From Ottelia alismoides (Eukaryota > Streptophyta > Magnoliopsida > Alismatales > Hydrocharitaceae): 64,000 bases of DNA. The DNA is taken from NCBI GenBank assembly GCA_037367405.1, contig JAZKJV010011400.1:3346501-3410500 (forward strand). Direction: 5' to 3'. Every line of letters begins with the position of its first letter. Within the stretch, counting starts at the first letter, position 1. Shown piece by piece: positions 43,451-51,457 of this stretch. A program made the position numbers and the translations under genes. The notes under the pieces are model-generated. The model was not told the DNA's origin. It did not search any database and worked only from the letters and a program-made list of their open reading frames with translations.

Positions 43451-43864
43451 ATGGAAATCATCGCTTTACTCAAACCAAGCTTTGAGACTGCGCTGAATGA
43501 ATGCGCACGGTCGGGTTCTGCTTACGATGCAAGAATTGCACAATCTCTGCTTCAATTTCTTGACGCACTCAGGCATGAACCAAGTGGGCCGAGACTCTTT
43601 GCGACGTTTCACCTAAGTCGTGAACTTTGGCTGTACTATCGCTCGCCCAACGAAGCGCACTGCAAGATCACAATCGCGATGGATCGTCCAGATTATGGTC
43701 CCTTGGTTGATGGGCTTCCGCTATTTCATTACCGCATGACTTGTCAAAAAAGCGATTCAAATCGAAGCCAGGTCGGGCCGATATTGGAGGATCGCGCCCG
43801 AACTGTTGATTCGGCTGTTGAGTTTGTACAGAGTGCGATTCGAGACACGAGAATGCTCCCTTAA
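43451..43864 (+). CDS. Cassette 42, second gene: unknown protein
   Basis: 137 residues, soluble, alpha/beta by look (ATFHLSRELWLYYRSPNEAH, HCKITIAMDRPDYG). The size and the basic-aromatic core would suit a small nuclease-like protein, but no motif supports it. Ends in VEFVQSAIRDTRMLP. Confidence 0.6.
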   Translation: MEIIALLKPSFETALNECARSGSAYDARIAQSLLQFLDALRHEPSGPRLFATFHLSRELWLYYRSPNEAHCKITIAMDRPDYGPLVDGLPLFHYRMTCQKSDSNRSQVGPILEDRARTVDSAVEFVQSAIRDTRMLP

Positions 43865-44004
43865 GTCCATGGCGATGCAATCAACTTGCAGACAATTTGC
43901 TTGACCGGTACCAAACGCGTGGGCATTGTGAATTCAGAAATTCGGCGATCAATTCGTTCGCAGTGAGTTAGACTACTAGAGATAAGACAAGCAAAGGAAT
44001 GCAG

Positions 44005-44043
44005 ACGAAGCGCTCCGGCCTGGTGTAAGCCCGAACGTTCGGT
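44005..44043 (+). repeat. Decayed attC43
   Basis: GCAGACGAAGCGC, CCGGCCTGGTGTAAGC and core GTTCGGT at 44037: an attC-like stretch with poor arms. The 170 bases before it hold no gene. Confidence 0.45.
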
Positions 44044-44049
44044 GCCCAA

Positions 44050-44460
44050 ATGAATACCTGCTCGATTCAATTCGACAAGCTCTTTGACGCTGGCGAGTAT
44101 TATCTGTCAGGACGTTGTCCGTGGACGTTCTTTGCATATCCCTCGGCGCTTGCCGATGGTCGAGGGTTGCCGCCAGACGACAAAGCCTGTGAACTACTTG
44201 CGCATCTCCAAATGCGCGGAATTGATGTGGCTGTATGGATTAACGGGATCAAAAACGATACAAACTACTTTGCGTGTCGCATAGAAGATAGGCACAAACT
44301 GCATGATGCATTGCTGCAACTGGAAACGCTAGGGATCATCGACCAAGACTTTTGCGTAGCGCGTTCGGAACGTCTATTTTCGCTGGCCGCCAAGAGCACA
44401 GTACCAAGCGATGTACCCAGGTCGCCGGTCGGTGGCGATAGGAAATCACGGCCATTTTGA
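44050..44460 (+). CDS. Cassette 43 protein, 3' end in half attC
   Basis: 136 residues, soluble (FDKLFDAGEYYLSGRCPWTF; RGIDVAVWINGIKNDTNYFA). The last 25 residues (SDVPRSPVGGDRKSRPF) are read from an attC11-like left arm (44396-44440), so the natural end is lost. Not recognised. It is the last gene with an attC trace. Confidence 0.55.
   Translation: MNTCSIQFDKLFDAGEYYLSGRCPWTFFAYPSALADGRGLPPDDKACELLAHLQMRGIDVAVWINGIKNDTNYFACRIEDRHKLHDALLQLETLGIIDQDFCVARSERLFSLAAKSTVPSDVPRSPVGGDRKSRPF
44396..44440 (+). repeat. Half attC44, distal end of recognisable array
   Basis: ACCAAGCGATGTACCCAGG and TCGCCGGTCGGTGGCGA match the left half of attC11; no right arm. I see no clear attC beyond this point. Confidence 0.6.
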
Positions 44461-44492
44461 CTTATGTAGAGTCAACTGCTCGGGCTGGGGAG

Positions 44493-44873
44493 ATGCTGGA
44501 TGATGTTAGGAGAATTGTGAGTAGATTTGTCGGCACCTTTACGATTTGGTTCCTCGCGAGCATGGCGCTTTGGGGATTCGCCAACTTGCCACGCGATGGT
44601 GGAACACTGAAGGGCTCTCTGGAATGGGCCGGTTTTCCGTGGATATTTGCACACTGGGCGCATGGGGGGCTTGCGTGGCTCAGTACACCGGCCTTGATTA
44701 TTGATATTTTGCTAGGGGTATTGCTCGGCACTGCGGTCGGAATGGTGTGTGCGTATGCGCGTTGTGTTTGGCCTTCGCAATCCACATTCAGCAAACCAGT
44801 TTCTCCTCGGTCGGATAAATGTAGCCCACTGGATGATTCGGTAACCAACCGTAACCGGCCCGATACCGCATAA
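44493..44873 (+). CDS. Membrane protein, unknown
   Basis: 126 residues from ATG 44493. Hydrophobic segments at about 12-30 (FTIWFLASMALWGFANL) and 68-92 (ALIIDILLGVLLGTAVGMV). A Ser/Pro-rich tail follows. Not recognised. Confidence 0.6.
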   Translation: MLDDVRRIVSRFVGTFTIWFLASMALWGFANLPRDGGTLKGSLEWAGFPWIFAHWAHGGLAWLSTPALIIDILLGVLLGTAVGMVCAYARCVWPSQSTFSKPVSPRSDKCSPLDDSVTNRNRPDTA

Positions 44874-44959
44874 GACCAGAGGAATGCTCAGGGCTACCAG
44901 GATGCGACGTTTAGTATTTGCCTGGTATCTGCTCGGTGCCCTTCGGGCATTAGGAGGAA

Positions 44960-45024
44960 CCGGGGCTAGCGCCCGTCGGCTGGCAGAATGCACGTGATGG
45001 CCTGCCGATGGGCGCTAGCCCCGG
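44960..45024 (+). terminator. 20-bp-stem hairpin, REP-type element, possible terminator
   Basis: CCGGGGCTAGCGCCCGTCGG (44960-44979) pairs with 45005-45024 with one mismatch around a 25-base loop; CTGTTTTTC follows. Elements with this GGGGCTAGCGCCC core are dispersed in planctomycete genomes. The T-run makes termination possible for the gene upstream. Confidence 0.6.
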
Positions 45025-45067
45025 CTGTTTTTCAATTGTATTGCCCGCAGGGCGATATCCGGTCGGC

Positions 45068-45073
45068 TATACT
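45068..45073 (+). promoter_or_regulatory. Possible -10 box related to the cassette promoter block
   Basis: TCGGCTATACTTCCAGGG matches the -10 part of the cassette promoter blocks, but TTGCCC lies 21 bases upstream instead of 18. It precedes the gene at 45129. Confidence 0.35.
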
Positions 45074-45128
45074 TCCAGGGTAAAATGTTTGGGTGCTGAA
45101 AAGCCTGAGGGCAAAAGGCAATTGATTC

Positions 45129-45368
45129 ATGACGATACTTGGTTTTCTGTTGATGTGGTTCATCATCCTGACACTGTTCATCGGCTGGGCTTGGATTGTC
45201 TGCGTGGCCGTGGCAGAAAACGACTCGGCGGCGGTTGCCCTTTGCGTATTCGTACCTTTTTACATCTTCATCTTTGCGATGGCTCGACTCAATAAAACTT
45301 GGATTCCACTTGCAAGTATCGCGCTGGGGCTGTTCGGACTGTTGCTAATGGATGTTTTGAGGGCGTGA
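45129..45368 (+). CDS. Small membrane protein
   Basis: 79 residues, nearly all hydrophobic, three segments (about 3-25, 33-50, 57-74). Its stop overlaps the ATG of the next gene (TGATG type), so the two are translationally coupled. Not recognised. Confidence 0.65.
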   Translation: MTILGFLLMWFIILTLFIGWAWIVCVAVAENDSAAVALCVFVPFYIFIFAMARLNKTWIPLASIALGLFGLLLMDVLRA

Positions 45369-46051
45369 TGGGACATGTGTTGAAATGGATCGTTGCAGGA
45401 GTGGTCGGCGGTGTGGTGGGGGCCTGTGGGTGGGCAGGTATCACCTACTGGACCCATTACGAGATCGGCTTGTTCGCCTGGGGGATCGGCGTTCTAGTTG
45501 GCATCGCGATAAGAATGGCTGCTGGAACCAATCAGGGTTGGGGCCCTGGTCTTACGGCCGCGGTTATCGCGGTGCTGGCGATCATCGGAGGCAAGTACTT
45601 CGGAACCAAGATGCTCTTCGATGCGGAGCTTCTAAAAATCACCAATAGCATTGGTGTCACGGATGAGGAGATGGCGATGGCCGAAGCGATAAAAATTAGC
45701 CAGGAGCGAGAGGCTGCGGGCCGGCCCGTGCGCTGGCCTGCCGGTCAATCTGCGAATACGGCCAAGCAGCTAAGTGATTTCCCGGTCGACGTAGCGACTG
45801 AAGCGAAATCGCGTTGGAAGAACACGCCACCCAACGAGCACTTCAATCTCAAAAAAACCCGTACTGAAGAGTTGCGGTCCAAGATGCGGGCAGGCGCTGC
45901 TGAGCTGCGTATGGAAGCATTTATTCAGAGCTTCAGTCCAATTTATGGATTACATTTCCTGCTGTCCATCGTGTCTGCGTGGAAGATAGGATCGGGACTT
46001 CGTCCCCGCGTTTTGACGCTTGGGGACAAGCCGCCCTTGTCCGCTTCCTGA
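45368..46051 (+). CDS. Membrane protein with charged C-terminal half
   Basis: 227 residues. Three N-terminal hydrophobic segments (about 6-26, 33-50, 62-80) with Gly-rich packing (GVVGGVVGACGWAGITYW). A charged part follows (VTDEEMAMAEAIKISQEREA; KKTRTEELRSKMRAG) and a last hydrophobic patch (IYGLHFLLSIVSAW). Planctomycete-type protein of unknown role, coupled to the small gene upstream. Confidence 0.65.
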   Translation: MGHVLKWIVAGVVGGVVGACGWAGITYWTHYEIGLFAWGIGVLVGIAIRMAAGTNQGWGPGLTAAVIAVLAIIGGKYFGTKMLFDAELLKITNSIGVTDEEMAMAEAIKISQEREAAGRPVRWPAGQSANTAKQLSDFPVDVATEAKSRWKNTPPNEHFNLKKTRTEELRSKMRAGAAELRMEAFIQSFSPIYGLHFLLSIVSAWKIGSGLRPRVLTLGDKPPLSAS

Positions 46052-46143
46052 AATGGCTGCGGTCCAATTGCCGATGGAATCGCGAGGGTAACGCTGATAA
46101 ACTGCAAATTCGTTTGACTGATCTCAGAGGGCAAGTTCATTAG

Positions 46144-46485
46144 GTGAAAACCGGTCAGAGTGTTGTTATGGCTCAATGGATTCACCAATATTCCGGACAC
46201 ACTCACGCTTCGCGTGTGGAAGATTGTAGGGTGATCTTGTCCAATGCGGTGGCTGCGTGGAACTCGGCAACCGCAGAGAATCGAACGCCGCAAATGCGCA
46301 AGAAACTTATTCGCCTCGCCGATGATTTGCTCTCGGCTGTGACTAAGGAGAAACAGGCCTACCTGGATCGAACGGAACTGGATAAGCGAAGTAGAAAATA
46401 CCAAATCGGAACTGAAGAAATCCAGGCTCTGCAAGAAAGCGGTGCTGATGGAATTCTCCGATCGCTGGATGCAGCGGGGTGGTAA
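46144..46485 (+). CDS. Soluble helical protein, unknown
   Basis: 113 residues from GTG 46144 (ATG 46168 is the alternative). Helical, charged (KKLIRLADDLLSAVTKEKQA; TEEIQALQESGADGILRSLD). It ends 9 bases before the metallopeptidase gene. Not recognised. Confidence 0.6.
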   Translation: MKTGQSVVMAQWIHQYSGHTHASRVEDCRVILSNAVAAWNSATAENRTPQMRKKLIRLADDLLSAVTKEKQAYLDRTELDKRSRKYQIGTEEIQALQESGADGILRSLDAAGW

Positions 46486-46494
46486 AGGGAAACA

Positions 46495-47319
46495 ATGAGT
46501 CAGCGCATGTCTTTCTTTATCTTGCTCGCAACCGTAATAGGGCTTGGTGACACGAATTGGTCCAATGCCGAACAGGTTGGTAGTACTATCCCAAGCCTGT
46601 CTGAAATTGCCCAGCGATTTGGCATTGAAGTGATCGACCAAGGAGCAACCTTTCCGCTGATGACAACGCATGGACAGATTTCAGGTGCCGACGCAGGGCC
46701 CACGTCGTTGGGCAAGTATTCAAGACTCTTCGCGCAGGAGTTTTGCCTCTATCCAGCAGCCTTGATCCGATCGGCTCAACTTAAGCGAGTCATCTTATGC
46801 ACAGAACTTGCAATCGCCGGGCAGCGACGAAATGCAATTCCTGATTTTGAGAACAACACACTATATCTTGAAGTTGAGCGAGGCAGCTACAATGATGTTT
46901 ACATGCGGAAGGTGATACATCACGAGCTTTTCCACATAATCGACTACCAAGACGACGGGAGCCTGTACCAAGATCAACGATGGTCAGCCCTCAATCCAGA
47001 AGGCTTTGCCTATGGTACTGGTGGTAAGAATGCCCAGGAAATTGCCACAACCTCGCTGATAACGGAGGCTTCGCGCGGGTTCCTTAATCACTACTCCACA
47101 ACCGGTGTCGAGGAAGACAAGGCAGAAGTATTTGCCAACATGATCGTGGCTCCAAGCGACATAGCTCGTCGGGTCAAAACAGACGATGTTCTGGCGGCGA
47201 AGGTCAAGATGATGAGACAGTTGCTAGTTGCTTTTTGTCCCGAGATGGATGAGGAGTATTGGAGTGACACCTTGCCGGCGCTGAGGCTGGCGCAATCCAA
47301 GCTGCGAAGCACGCAATGA
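46495..47319 (+). CDS. Secreted zinc metallopeptidase-like protein
   Basis: 274 residues with a signal peptide (SFFILLATVIGLGDTNWSNA). HELFH at 143-147 is the HExxH zinc motif, and the conserved Glu in EEDKAEVFANMIV (E211) is the likely third ligand, a gluzincin-like layout. It resembles the putative zinc-binding metallopeptidases of bacterial envelopes; the substrate is unknown. Its stop overlaps the next start by 4 bases. Confidence 0.8.
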   Translation: MSQRMSFFILLATVIGLGDTNWSNAEQVGSTIPSLSEIAQRFGIEVIDQGATFPLMTTHGQISGADAGPTSLGKYSRLFAQEFCLYPAALIRSAQLKRVILCTELAIAGQRRNAIPDFENNTLYLEVERGSYNDVYMRKVIHHELFHIIDYQDDGSLYQDQRWSALNPEGFAYGTGGKNAQEIATTSLITEASRGFLNHYSTTGVEEDKAEVFANMIVAPSDIARRVKTDDVLAAKVKMMRQLLVAFCPEMDEEYWSDTLPALRLAQSKLRSTQ

Positions 47320-47843
47320 ATCACAGGCCAGATGAAGCCGACAATGCCCAAACCAGCGTGCAGAAGCAACGTGGTTGGCGTCCACTCTGGCTGTGTCTGT
47401 GGCTGGCATTGATTTTCGGAACATCGTGCACGGTGATTCGCCCCAACGAGTTCTTCAGTCTCGTTGCCAGATTCACCGGGGCAGGTGAAGAATCGATGCA
47501 GCGATTTACTATATTTTGGGGGCTATGTTGGTTTGCAATCGTCAAAGGCTGGCATTTTTCGGAATTCGTTATTCTGACGCTGCTCGCTGCCGGAGCAGTG
47601 AAATGGTGTAGCGGACGACTTACGGAGCGATCGATTCTCGGGGCTATGCTATTCTGTATTGCATTTGCAGCCTCGGATGAGTGGCATCAGACTTTTGTCC
47701 CTGATCGATTCGGTACCGTCCAAGACTTCTTCATTGACAGCTTGGGCGTTATGGCCGCGGGTGCAACTTTGCTGTGGCGACTGAAGCGAGCAGAGGCACG
47801 TAGAATGCTGCCTGGTTTAAAGCAAAGAGGATCGGTGACATGA
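47316..47843 (+). CDS. VanZ-like membrane protein
   Basis: 175 residues with membrane segments at about 24-42, 64-80, 84-98, 108-122 and 140-155. ASDEWHQTFVPDRFGTVQDF is the VanZ signature. VanZ-like proteins contribute to low-level glycopeptide tolerance in some bacteria; here the role is open. Overlaps both neighbours by 4 bases (ATGA), so it is one operon with them. Confidence 0.85.
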   Translation: MNHRPDEADNAQTSVQKQRGWRPLWLCLWLALIFGTSCTVIRPNEFFSLVARFTGAGEESMQRFTIFWGLCWFAIVKGWHFSEFVILTLLAAGAVKWCSGRLTERSILGAMLFCIAFAASDEWHQTFVPDRFGTVQDFFIDSLGVMAAGATLLWRLKRAEARRMLPGLKQRGSVT

Positions 47844-48388
47844 CGATTAGTCGGGTTTTGGCAATGCTCTTGATGGCCCTAATTGGCAACGCGGATCAAG
47901 TTCTTGGTCGAGAGCCAGCAGAGAGAACAGTTGTTCACTTGATCGATCCTCGGATTGTAACGCTGACCAGGCGTACCATCGAGACGCACTATGGTGACGA
48001 GAAGACGGATATCATTGCATCGAGGACGCTGACCAAGTCAGAAGCACGAGAATTGTGGGTATTGCTGGATGAAGAGCTCGAAGACAATACGAACGTGCCG
48101 TTTTGTGGTCATTCCCCCGCCTACGCCATACAGGTCTTTCGCGGAGACAAGCTGATCACTTCCACCACTGTCTGCGGGCTATGTATGACTTGGGCCAGGA
48201 AAGGCGAGTTCAAGAAATTAAAAGGCAAGAAGTCTCTGCAGATGTTAGAGGAGTTGATCGCCTTGCCCGATGTCTTCGTGAACAAATCTCTGTCTGATCT
48301 TTCTGATATGAAGCAAAAGCCGGTGCTGCCATTTTACGAACTGGATTCAGTTACTTTACCAACATCCTCTGCGCCAGAACCCAAGTAG
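47840..48388 (+). CDS. Secreted protein, unknown
   Basis: 182 residues with a signal peptide (MTISRVLAMLLMALIGNADQ). Cys residues in PFCGHSPAY and TVCGLCMTWA could form a disulfide pair. It is the third gene of the overlapping operon with the metallopeptidase and the VanZ-like gene. Not recognised. Confidence 0.7.
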   Translation: MTISRVLAMLLMALIGNADQVLGREPAERTVVHLIDPRIVTLTRRTIETHYGDEKTDIIASRTLTKSEARELWVLLDEELEDNTNVPFCGHSPAYAIQVFRGDKLITSTTVCGLCMTWARKGEFKKLKGKKSLQMLEELIALPDVFVNKSLSDLSDMKQKPVLPFYELDSVTLPTSSAPEPK

Positions 48389-48517
48389 GATTAACTAGTA
48401 AACGGTTCAACGTGGAGTTGTCGAGCGCGTTTGCTGAGGCAATCGGCTCGGCGAGTGATCGATCTCTTTTTGCCAATGTTCTCACAGACATTTCCCCTTC
48501 AAAACGAGGTGTCAACT

Positions 48518-49114
48518 ATGCGATGGTATCTGCTGATTCTTTGCTGCCTGGCGGTCTTCGGTCATCAAGTAGATGCTCAGGAGGCGCCAGCGACCAAGTC
48601 GGGCGACGGTACAGTTCAGGCTGAAGCTAAACCGGGTATTTACCGAGTCGACGTGGTTGAGTTTGCCCTAAAGGATAAGTCTGACGCAGACCTCGGATCT
48701 GCCGAACTCCTGGAGTTGCTTAAGAGCAAGTCTGACAAGATTCGACTGGTCGAAGCAACTCGAATGACTGCGATTTCGGGTACCAAGTGCACGGCTTCTT
48801 TCGGCAGATCTGTCAGTGCCACTATGGGAGTCACCAAGTCGGCAGCTGGCACGGCGCGCAATAATGTCCAAGTTCAGACGGGCACTATGGTGCAGGTGAC
48901 TCCGAGGAACAACTCCGATGGTACGGCCACCGTAGTGCTGAGTTACGAAGCGGCCCGTCTGGCGGAGGTCAAGCAAGAGGATATGATGCCCGACATAGTC
49001 AAAGTAACGATAGCTGCGGAACTCGTGCTGAAGATTGGGACTCCGACACTGGTGGCTGGCTCAACCAACGGTGAATCAAGCTATATCGCGATTACACTTC
49101 GCGAGGAACGTTAG
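48518..49114 (+). CDS. Exported protein with secretin-like C-terminal pattern
   Basis: 198 residues from ATG 48518, signal peptide MRWYLLILCCLAVFGHQVDA. The middle (AELLELLKSKSDKIRLVEAT) and the end (GTMVQVTPRNNSDGTATVVL, YEAARLAE) resemble the part of secretins where a VTP-x-DGT strand pair precedes the pore, as seen in many small planctomycete exported proteins. It lacks the rest of a secretin. Role unknown. Confidence 0.7.
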   Translation: MRWYLLILCCLAVFGHQVDAQEAPATKSGDGTVQAEAKPGIYRVDVVEFALKDKSDADLGSAELLELLKSKSDKIRLVEATRMTAISGTKCTASFGRSVSATMGVTKSAAGTARNNVQVQTGTMVQVTPRNNSDGTATVVLSYEAARLAEVKQEDMMPDIVKVTIAAELVLKIGTPTLVAGSTNGESSYIAITLREER

Positions 49115-49135
49115 TACGCCATTGTTTGGGAGGCT

Positions 49136-49199
49136 GGTAGCGACCGTCGCCAGAGGTTGGACGCGAAGGTTAACGTGTTCCACCGCTTGGCAGCGGTGG
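49136..49199. repeat. REP-type elements
   Basis: GGTAGCGACCGTCGCCAGAG (49136-49155, running on to GTTGGACGCG) is an inverted, diverged copy of the element at 52543-52572. At 49180-49199 CCACCGC/GCGGTGG forms a hairpin with the loop TTGGCA. Confidence 0.7.
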
Positions 49200-49215
49200 C
49201 TACGAATACTGCTCC

Positions 49216-49542
49216 GTGGGGTTCAGGGTGCCATCGAAATATCTGCTGGTTTATCAAGTGTTTCTCGCAATGGTGTCGCTGTTGTACGCGGCCGTCGGTT
49301 TGATGTCTCTTTCCGGATTGCTAATCGGGATAGTATCTGTAGGCATCGTTCAGAATCCAGATCAGCAGTTCCTGGGTAAAGCGACTATTCTACTTTGTTC
49401 AATTGCGGCTCTGCCTCTGGCATGCATGGCGGCAGTGGGTGGTGCATGGACGCTCTTCTATATGCGTCGATACTATTTGGCTCTGCTGCCGCTGTTGCTG
49501 CCGTTGATCAGCTTTGCGATCATATCACTCGTTGCGAGATAA
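49216..49542 (+). CDS. Membrane protein, unknown
   Basis: 108 residues from GTG 49216 (GTG 49228 possible). Three hydrophobic segments (about 8-45, 53-78, 84-106). Not recognised. Confidence 0.6.
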   Translation: MGFRVPSKYLLVYQVFLAMVSLLYAAVGLMSLSGLLIGIVSVGIVQNPDQQFLGKATILLCSIAALPLACMAAVGGAWTLFYMRRYYLALLPLLLPLISFAIISLVAR

Positions 49543-49601
49543 ACAAATCAACAGCCCCTCAAGGCTCTGGTGGAACCTCGTCCTCCCTACGATTGTGAGA
49601 G

Positions 49602-50087
49602 GTGACATCTTGCAAATCTTGCTACTACAAGACTCAAAAGCTGGATGATCTCTTTTGGCGGGAGGGGGCTGTGCTCAGAATGATTTTTATAGCGGCGCGG
49701 GAAAGCAGTGTACTGTTGCTTGGCAGTGCGTTTACCGTCTTGGTTGTTTATTTGTTGGATGATGGGCGACCAAGACCCAAGATGATGCCGTTTGCGCATC
49801 CGCTGGCAGCGGTTGTGATTCCCGTTCTGGTGTGTTTGCTTCGTGCGGGTTTTGTGCGGCAGCCTTCCGTCAGGGTTTCGAAACTGCGGTCGGTCATATT
49901 TCAAGTTGCCACTGCATTGGCGTTGATATTGCTGCTGCTATTCGAAATAGGGGTGGGGCTGTTTGTCGGTGCAATTGGGATACCGTTGTACGCTTGGCTG
50001 GTCGTCGCTGCATTTGGGACTCTTTATATTCTGTTCTTGTGTTTGGCTGAAGCGATCGATCCCGGTCAGGAGGTCTGGCCGGAATAA
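49602..50087 (+). CDS. Membrane protein, unknown
   Basis: 161 residues from GTG 49602 (ATG 49680 possible). Four hydrophobic segments (about 34-52, 64-80, 98-120, 122-148). CKSCYY at the start is only included if the early start is right. Not recognised. Confidence 0.6.
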   Translation: MTSCKSCYYKTQKLDDLFWREGAVLRMIFIAARESSVLLLGSAFTVLVVYLLDDGRPRPKMMPFAHPLAAVVIPVLVCLLRAGFVRQPSVRVSKLRSVIFQVATALALILLLLFEIGVGLFVGAIGIPLYAWLVVAAFGTLYILFLCLAEAIDPGQEVWPE

Positions 50088-50100
50088 AAGTGTACCGTGG

Positions 50101-50211
50101 ATGTTTTTCTTTTATGTATCGAAGGAAGAGAACCATGAAGCACCACAGAATCTTGGTCTCTATCTCTTCACGCAGGCCCAGTTCGACGAGAAGATGAAAG
50201 TACGCTATTGA
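50101..50211 (+). CDS. Short frame before the DUF6985 gene, doubtful
   Basis: 36 residues (MFFFYVSKEENHEAPQNLGL, ending FDEKMKVRY). The sequence reads like the end of a protein whose start is gone. It stops two bases before the DUF6985 gene starts. Confidence 0.3.
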   Translation: MFFFYVSKEENHEAPQNLGLYLFTQAQFDEKMKVRY

Positions 50212-50213
50212 CC

Positions 50214-50825
50214 ATGGCCAAGAGAAAACCGAAGAGCCTAGACGCGCCACCATTTCCGCAGTTGCATTGGAATGAGTACTTTTGGGAGACCACAATTCAC
50301 TTGCCTGCTTGGGTTGGGTATCAGGATCGAACTGGCAGCTATGGATCGAAAGGGTCAGCGAAGAAGTCGGACGGCCTGATTCAATTAACAATCGACGTGC
50401 TGGCGGATGAGGAAAGAAGCCAGCCCACGCAGGAGCAGACAGCAGCTTACACGTACTTGCTGAAGAATCAGAAGCAAATTCAGAAAGCCATTTTGCTGGA
50501 CGTCTTCGACAAGTATCCCGAGTATCGTGATTCATTCCTGGCTGATTATGAACTGGATGAGACAGACAGTCGTTTGCCGATTCTGAAGCGTTATCAACAG
50601 CTAAAGGACCTGATGGGTCTGGCGGGCGTCTTTATCCACACGGTGGCCAAAGATGGGCTGGCCTATGTGGGCTATGAATTTGGTTGTGCTTGGGAGCAAG
50701 AGCATGGATTAGGAGCAATGGTCCACATGGCTCGCGTGATCGAAGTTGGGCATGCGGACGTGGCGATTTTGGAATGGATTGCCGAGCAAGATGCCAAGCC
50801 GCCCAGGAAAAAGAAGAAACAATGA
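50214..50825 (+). CDS. DUF6985 domain protein
   Basis: 203 residues, soluble. The family signature is clear: WETTIHLPAWVGYQDRTGSY at about 22-41, SRLPILKRYQQLKDLMGLAG, and YVGYEFGCAWEQEHGLGAMVH. Full length, with a basic tail (PPRKKKKQ). DUF6985 proteins are frequent next to polymorphic toxin genes and in islands, which suggests but does not prove an immunity-type role. Confidence 0.8.
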   Translation: MAKRKPKSLDAPPFPQLHWNEYFWETTIHLPAWVGYQDRTGSYGSKGSAKKSDGLIQLTIDVLADEERSQPTQEQTAAYTYLLKNQKQIQKAILLDVFDKYPEYRDSFLADYELDETDSRLPILKRYQQLKDLMGLAGVFIHTVAKDGLAYVGYEFGCAWEQEHGLGAMVHMARVIEVGHADVAILEWIAEQDAKPPRKKKKQ

Positions 50826-50910
50826 GATTGGCGTTGGCGATTGGTAGCTTACTGATTTTTGCGGTGAGTTGGTCTTGGCTGTTGTTTGGTGGGCGAAAGG
50901 CATTTGTCTT

Positions 50911-51423
50911 ATGCAATCGATCGCGATTATTGTCCTGTCGATTCTGGCGTGCGTAGCCTATGGTGTGGTGCACGATCAGATTACGGCTCGTATTTGTATT
51001 GAGTACTTTACGATTGGTCATCCGCGGATAGCTGCCAGCGAAGATCCTACGATCTTGGGCCTGGTGTGGGGTGTTGTGGCCACGTGGTGGGTTGGGGCTA
51101 TGCTTGGGGTCCCACTGGCATGGGTTGCGCAGAGCGGGCCTCGCGCAAAGAAGTCGGTTGGCTCATTGGTAGGTCCAATCGCGATCTTGTGTGCTTGCTG
51201 TGCCACGCTTGCGTTGCTGGCCGGAGTTGTCGGTTACGCAGCGGCATCGATGGGTTGGGTGTGGCTGGGTGGCTCGATCGCTGTCAAGGTACCACCAGAA
51301 AAGCACATCCCATTCCTGGTTGACCTCTGGGCACACAGCGCGAGCTATGTTGGTGGCTTTGTGGGTGGTATAGGCCTGATGGTTTGGGTTTGGCGATCAC
51401 GACAGGCGGAGGGCGTTCGATGA
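50911..51423 (+). CDS. Membrane protein, unknown
   Basis: 170 residues from ATG 50911. Four hydrophobic segments (about 3-20, 40-68, 84-112, 140-160). A 44-codon frame (50822-50956) starts on the stop of the DUF6985 gene (ATGA) and overlaps this gene in another frame; it may be a leader or a frameshift relic. Not recognised. Confidence 0.6.
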   Translation: MQSIAIIVLSILACVAYGVVHDQITARICIEYFTIGHPRIAASEDPTILGLVWGVVATWWVGAMLGVPLAWVAQSGPRAKKSVGSLVGPIAILCACCATLALLAGVVGYAAASMGWVWLGGSIAVKVPPEKHIPFLVDLWAHSASYVGGFVGGIGLMVWVWRSRQAEGVR

Positions 51424-51437
51424 TTGGGAGGGCGTAG

Positions 51438-51457
51438 AGCGTCTGTGATCAGACGCT
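51438..51457 (+). terminator. Hairpin AGCGTCTG/CAGACGCT
   Basis: A perfect 8-bp stem with loop TGAT, 15 bases after the membrane protein gene. No T-run follows, so a terminator or a REP-type element are both possible. The next 140 bases hold nothing else I can name. Confidence 0.45.

Noticed and set aside
12888..44460. Prophage explanation for the integrase and small genes
   Set aside because: No phage structural, packaging or lysis gene is present; the integrase has the IntI-specific insert and the genes are bounded by attC sites.
45943..46671. 242-codon minus-strand frame
   Set aside because: It runs antisense through three plus-strand genes, one with a clear signal peptide and zinc motif.
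45068..51423. Continuation of the cassette array to 51.4 kb
   Set aside because: No AAC...GTT paired-arm site was found beyond about 44440, and the genes there overlap in operons, unlike cassettes. Decayed array remains cannot be excluded.
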